Shown piece by piece: positions 61,231-64,000 of a stretch of DNA of 64,000 nucleotides. Below the pieces are notes generated by a model. The model did no database searches. It saw only the letters and a program-made list of their open reading frames with translations, and was not told the origin of the DNA. How positions within the stretch are numbered: position 1 is the first letter of the stretch; the number at the start of each line of letters is the position of its first letter. The stretch spans positions 2,780,592-2,844,591 of the forward strand of contig NZ_CP121687.1 in assembly GCF_038396635.1 (NCBI RefSeq), read 5' to 3'. The position numbers were made by a program, and so were the translations under genes. This DNA is from Defluviitalea saccharophila (GTDB taxonomy: Bacteria; Bacillota; Clostridia; Lachnospirales; Defluviitaleaceae).

Positions 61231-61816
61231 AATATTCCAAGATATGATATTCATAGGCGTTAATAATGGATGTCTTTTTATAAGATATAAATCGTTCCTG
61301 CCGGCCGTAATTTAAATGCTGATGACCATGAATAAAGTATTTTGGACTATATTGATCCAATAGTTCAATAAAGGATTGAAATCCTCTATGGCATAAATCG
61401 TCCCCATCCCCAAGACCGTAAGCAGGCGCATGAGTAAGCAATATATCAAACCCATTATATTTTTTGAGGACTCTTTTTAATCTTTTGATGCGAAGGGCCA
61501 TTTCTTTTTCGGTATATTGGAATCTGCCGTTATTATAGACTTGTGAGCCACCTAACCCAAGAATTCGAATATCATTGTAAATCACCAATTGATCGTCGAT
61601 ACTCGTACATCCCAGAGGTTCTTTAACAATATAAGGTGTATCATGATTTCCATGCACATAAAATAGAGGTGCTTTAATCATAGTGACTAAGAAAGAGAGA
61701 TATTCAGACTTCAAATCACCGCTGGATAATATTAAATCAATATCTTTAAAGCGTTCACGATCAAAATGATCCCATATATACCTAGATTCTTTATCTCCGA
61801 CTGCAAGTATTTTCAT
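61229..61816 (-). CDS. Calcineurin-like metallophosphoesterase
   Basis: A 195-residue phosphoesterase with the family metal motifs GDKES, SSGDLKSEYL, VHGNHDTPY, LLTHAPAYG and HGHQHLNYG. The substrate is unknown; relatives act on nucleotides or phosphodiesters. I prefer the ATG at 61816, giving MKILAVGDKES as the first strand; the frame extends to 61864 but the extra residues (IYTTRKIESRY) do not fit the family. The ribosome binding site is weak. Confidence 0.88.
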   Translation of the reverse strand: MKILAVGDKESRYIWDHFDRERFKDIDLILSSGDLKSEYLSFLVTMIKAPLFYVHGNHDTPYIVKEPLGCTSIDDQLVIYNDIRILGLGGSQVYNNGRFQYTEKEMALRIKRLKRVLKKYNGFDILLTHAPAYGLGDGDDLCHRGFQSFIELLDQYSPKYFIHGHQHLNYGRQERFISYKKTSIINAYEYHILEY

Positions 61817-61963
61817 GACTGTGTACCGACTTTCTATTTTTCTTGTAGTGTAAATTAGAATCAAATTTTAAAATATTATATCTATTAGTGTACCATAAAA
61901 GCTGTCGATATAAAACCTATATTTTATATTTATAAATTTTAATAAAAAAATTAAAAAAGAGGG

Positions 61964-61992
61964 TTGACATTTAATTCGATATTTGTTATTAT
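61964..61992 (+). promoter_or_regulatory. rRNA operon promoter
   Basis: TTGACA (61964-61969), 17 bases, TATTAT (61987-61992). The sequence upstream is very AT-rich with A-tracts (61930-61958), like an UP element. It starts about 120 bases before the 16S gene. Nothing else is seen in 61817-61963. Confidence 0.85.
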
Positions 61993-62014
61993 ACTCTTCG
62001 TCACAGCAATTAAA

Positions 62015-62023
62015 TGCTCTTTG
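62015..62023 (+). promoter_or_regulatory. boxA antitermination site
   Basis: TGCTCTTTG in the rRNA leader matches the NusB/NusE boxA consensus TGCTCTTT(A/G), at the expected place between promoter and 16S gene. Confidence 0.75.
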
Positions 62024-62114
62024 ACAATAAAATAATGTATGATAGCTTATAATTAAACCCAATCAATTCCATTGATTGAAGGATAGTAAATAGCCAGTAA
62101 ACTGGCAAGGATTA

Positions 62115-63644
<1,530 letters not shown>

Positions 63645-63677
63645 AATGAATTGCTGTCATACATTATTTTATGATAC

Positions 63678-63759
63678 GGAGGGATTCCCGAGTGGCCAAA
63701 GGGGGCAGACTGTAAATCTGTTGTCGGAGACTTCGAAGGTTCGAATCCTTCTCCCTCCA
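63678..63759 (+). tRNA. tRNA-Tyr (anticodon GTA)
   Basis: GGAGGGA and TCCCTCC form the acceptor stem. A long variable arm and the anticodon loop CTGTAAA (GTA) identify bacterial tRNA-Tyr. It begins 38 bases after the 16S gene. No CCA is encoded. Confidence 0.95.
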
Positions 63760-63778
63760 TAGTTTTACATATTAATAT

Positions 63779-63864
63779 GCCGGAGTGGCGGAACTGGCAG
63801 ACGCACAGGACTTAAAATCCTGCGGTCCTTACCGACCGTACCGGTTCGATTCCGGTCTCCGGCA
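63779..63864 (+). tRNA. tRNA-Leu (anticodon TAA)
   Basis: GCCGGAG and CTCCGGC pair, the D arm is TGGCGGAACTGGCAGACGCA, and a long variable arm (CGGTCCTTACCGACCG region) marks the leucine class. The anticodon loop CTTAAAA gives TAA. Confidence 0.95.
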
Positions 63865-63884
63865 TCCATTTAAAATACATAAAC

Positions 63885-63957
<73 letters not shown>

Positions 63958-63961
63958 CTGT

Positions 63962-64000
63962 GCGGGTGTAGTTCAATGGTAGAACACCAGCCTTCCAAGC
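63962..64000 (+). tRNA. tRNA-Gly (anticodon TCC), cut by the window end
   Basis: GCGGGTG, the D arm TAGTTCAATGGTAGAACA and the anticodon loop with TCC are visible; the 3' half lies outside the window. Confidence 0.9.

Overview
The window comes from a low-GC, endospore-forming member of the Clostridia. It has strong AGGAGG-type ribosome binding sites, canonical TTGACA/TATAAT promoters, and sporulation and germination genes (prkA-yhbH-spoVR and a gerA-type receptor). It also has a 16S rRNA gene whose variable regions look like the Lachnospirales (Clostridium cluster XIV-like) part of the class. That placement is from memory of rRNA signatures, not from a search.

Layout. 1-2830: a four-gene housekeeping operon (DJ-1/PfpI protein, YjbQ, QueG, uracil-DNA glycosylase). 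2900-30730: a large surface-polysaccharide locus. It opens with a near-consensus promoter and encodes a pyruvyltransferase, Wzx flippase, Wzy-like polymerase, six glycosyltransferases, GDP-mannose to GDP-L-fucose synthesis (ManC, Gmd, Fcl), a polyprenyl-phosphate sugar transferase, a CapD/PglF-type dehydratase, an O-antigen-ligase-like protein with an unusual C-terminal domain, and a Wzz-type length regulator. A MenD-like thiamine-diphosphate enzyme is translationally coupled to an epimerase inside it. The block is interrupted by a decayed IS3-family element, a HEPN/MNT toxin-antitoxin pair, a frameshifted second MNT gene and an HD-GYP phosphodiesterase. Its first 18 kb is visibly more AT-rich than the flanks, which suggests transfer.

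30890-37600: a secreted protein with a very acidic period-5 repeat, a zinc-ribbon protein and a 1434-residue CoA-dehydratase-activase-like protein behind a promoter that carries a perfect palindrome between its -35 and -10 boxes. 37790-51220: prkA-yhbH-spoVR, an acetyltransferase, a WalJ-like hydrolase, an unlisted 45-residue basic protein with a forespore-type promoter, a phospholipase-C-like protein, tRNA-Thr, a split gerA germination receptor and a PBP2-type transpeptidase.

51220-61820: a regulatory interval with three perfect Spo0A boxes and a probable C-rich small RNA, a phage-type protein of unknown role, an FtsH-type protease, small spore-coat-like proteins, a GH13 amylase, tRNA-Ser, an acidic membrane protein, a ParB-like/BMP fusion and a phosphoesterase. 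61960-64000: an rRNA operon start (promoter, boxA, 16S) followed directly by tRNA-Tyr, -Leu, -Phe and -Gly.

The most novel-looking items are the C-rich RNA flanked by Spo0A boxes (with complementarity to the gerAB ribosome binding site), the apparently circularly permuted ILEI-type domain on the ligase, the ParB-like/BMP fusion, the MenD-like sugar enzyme, and a dispersed palindromic repeat present in three intergenic copies. All functional statements come from reading the sequence and remembered family knowledge; no database search was possible.
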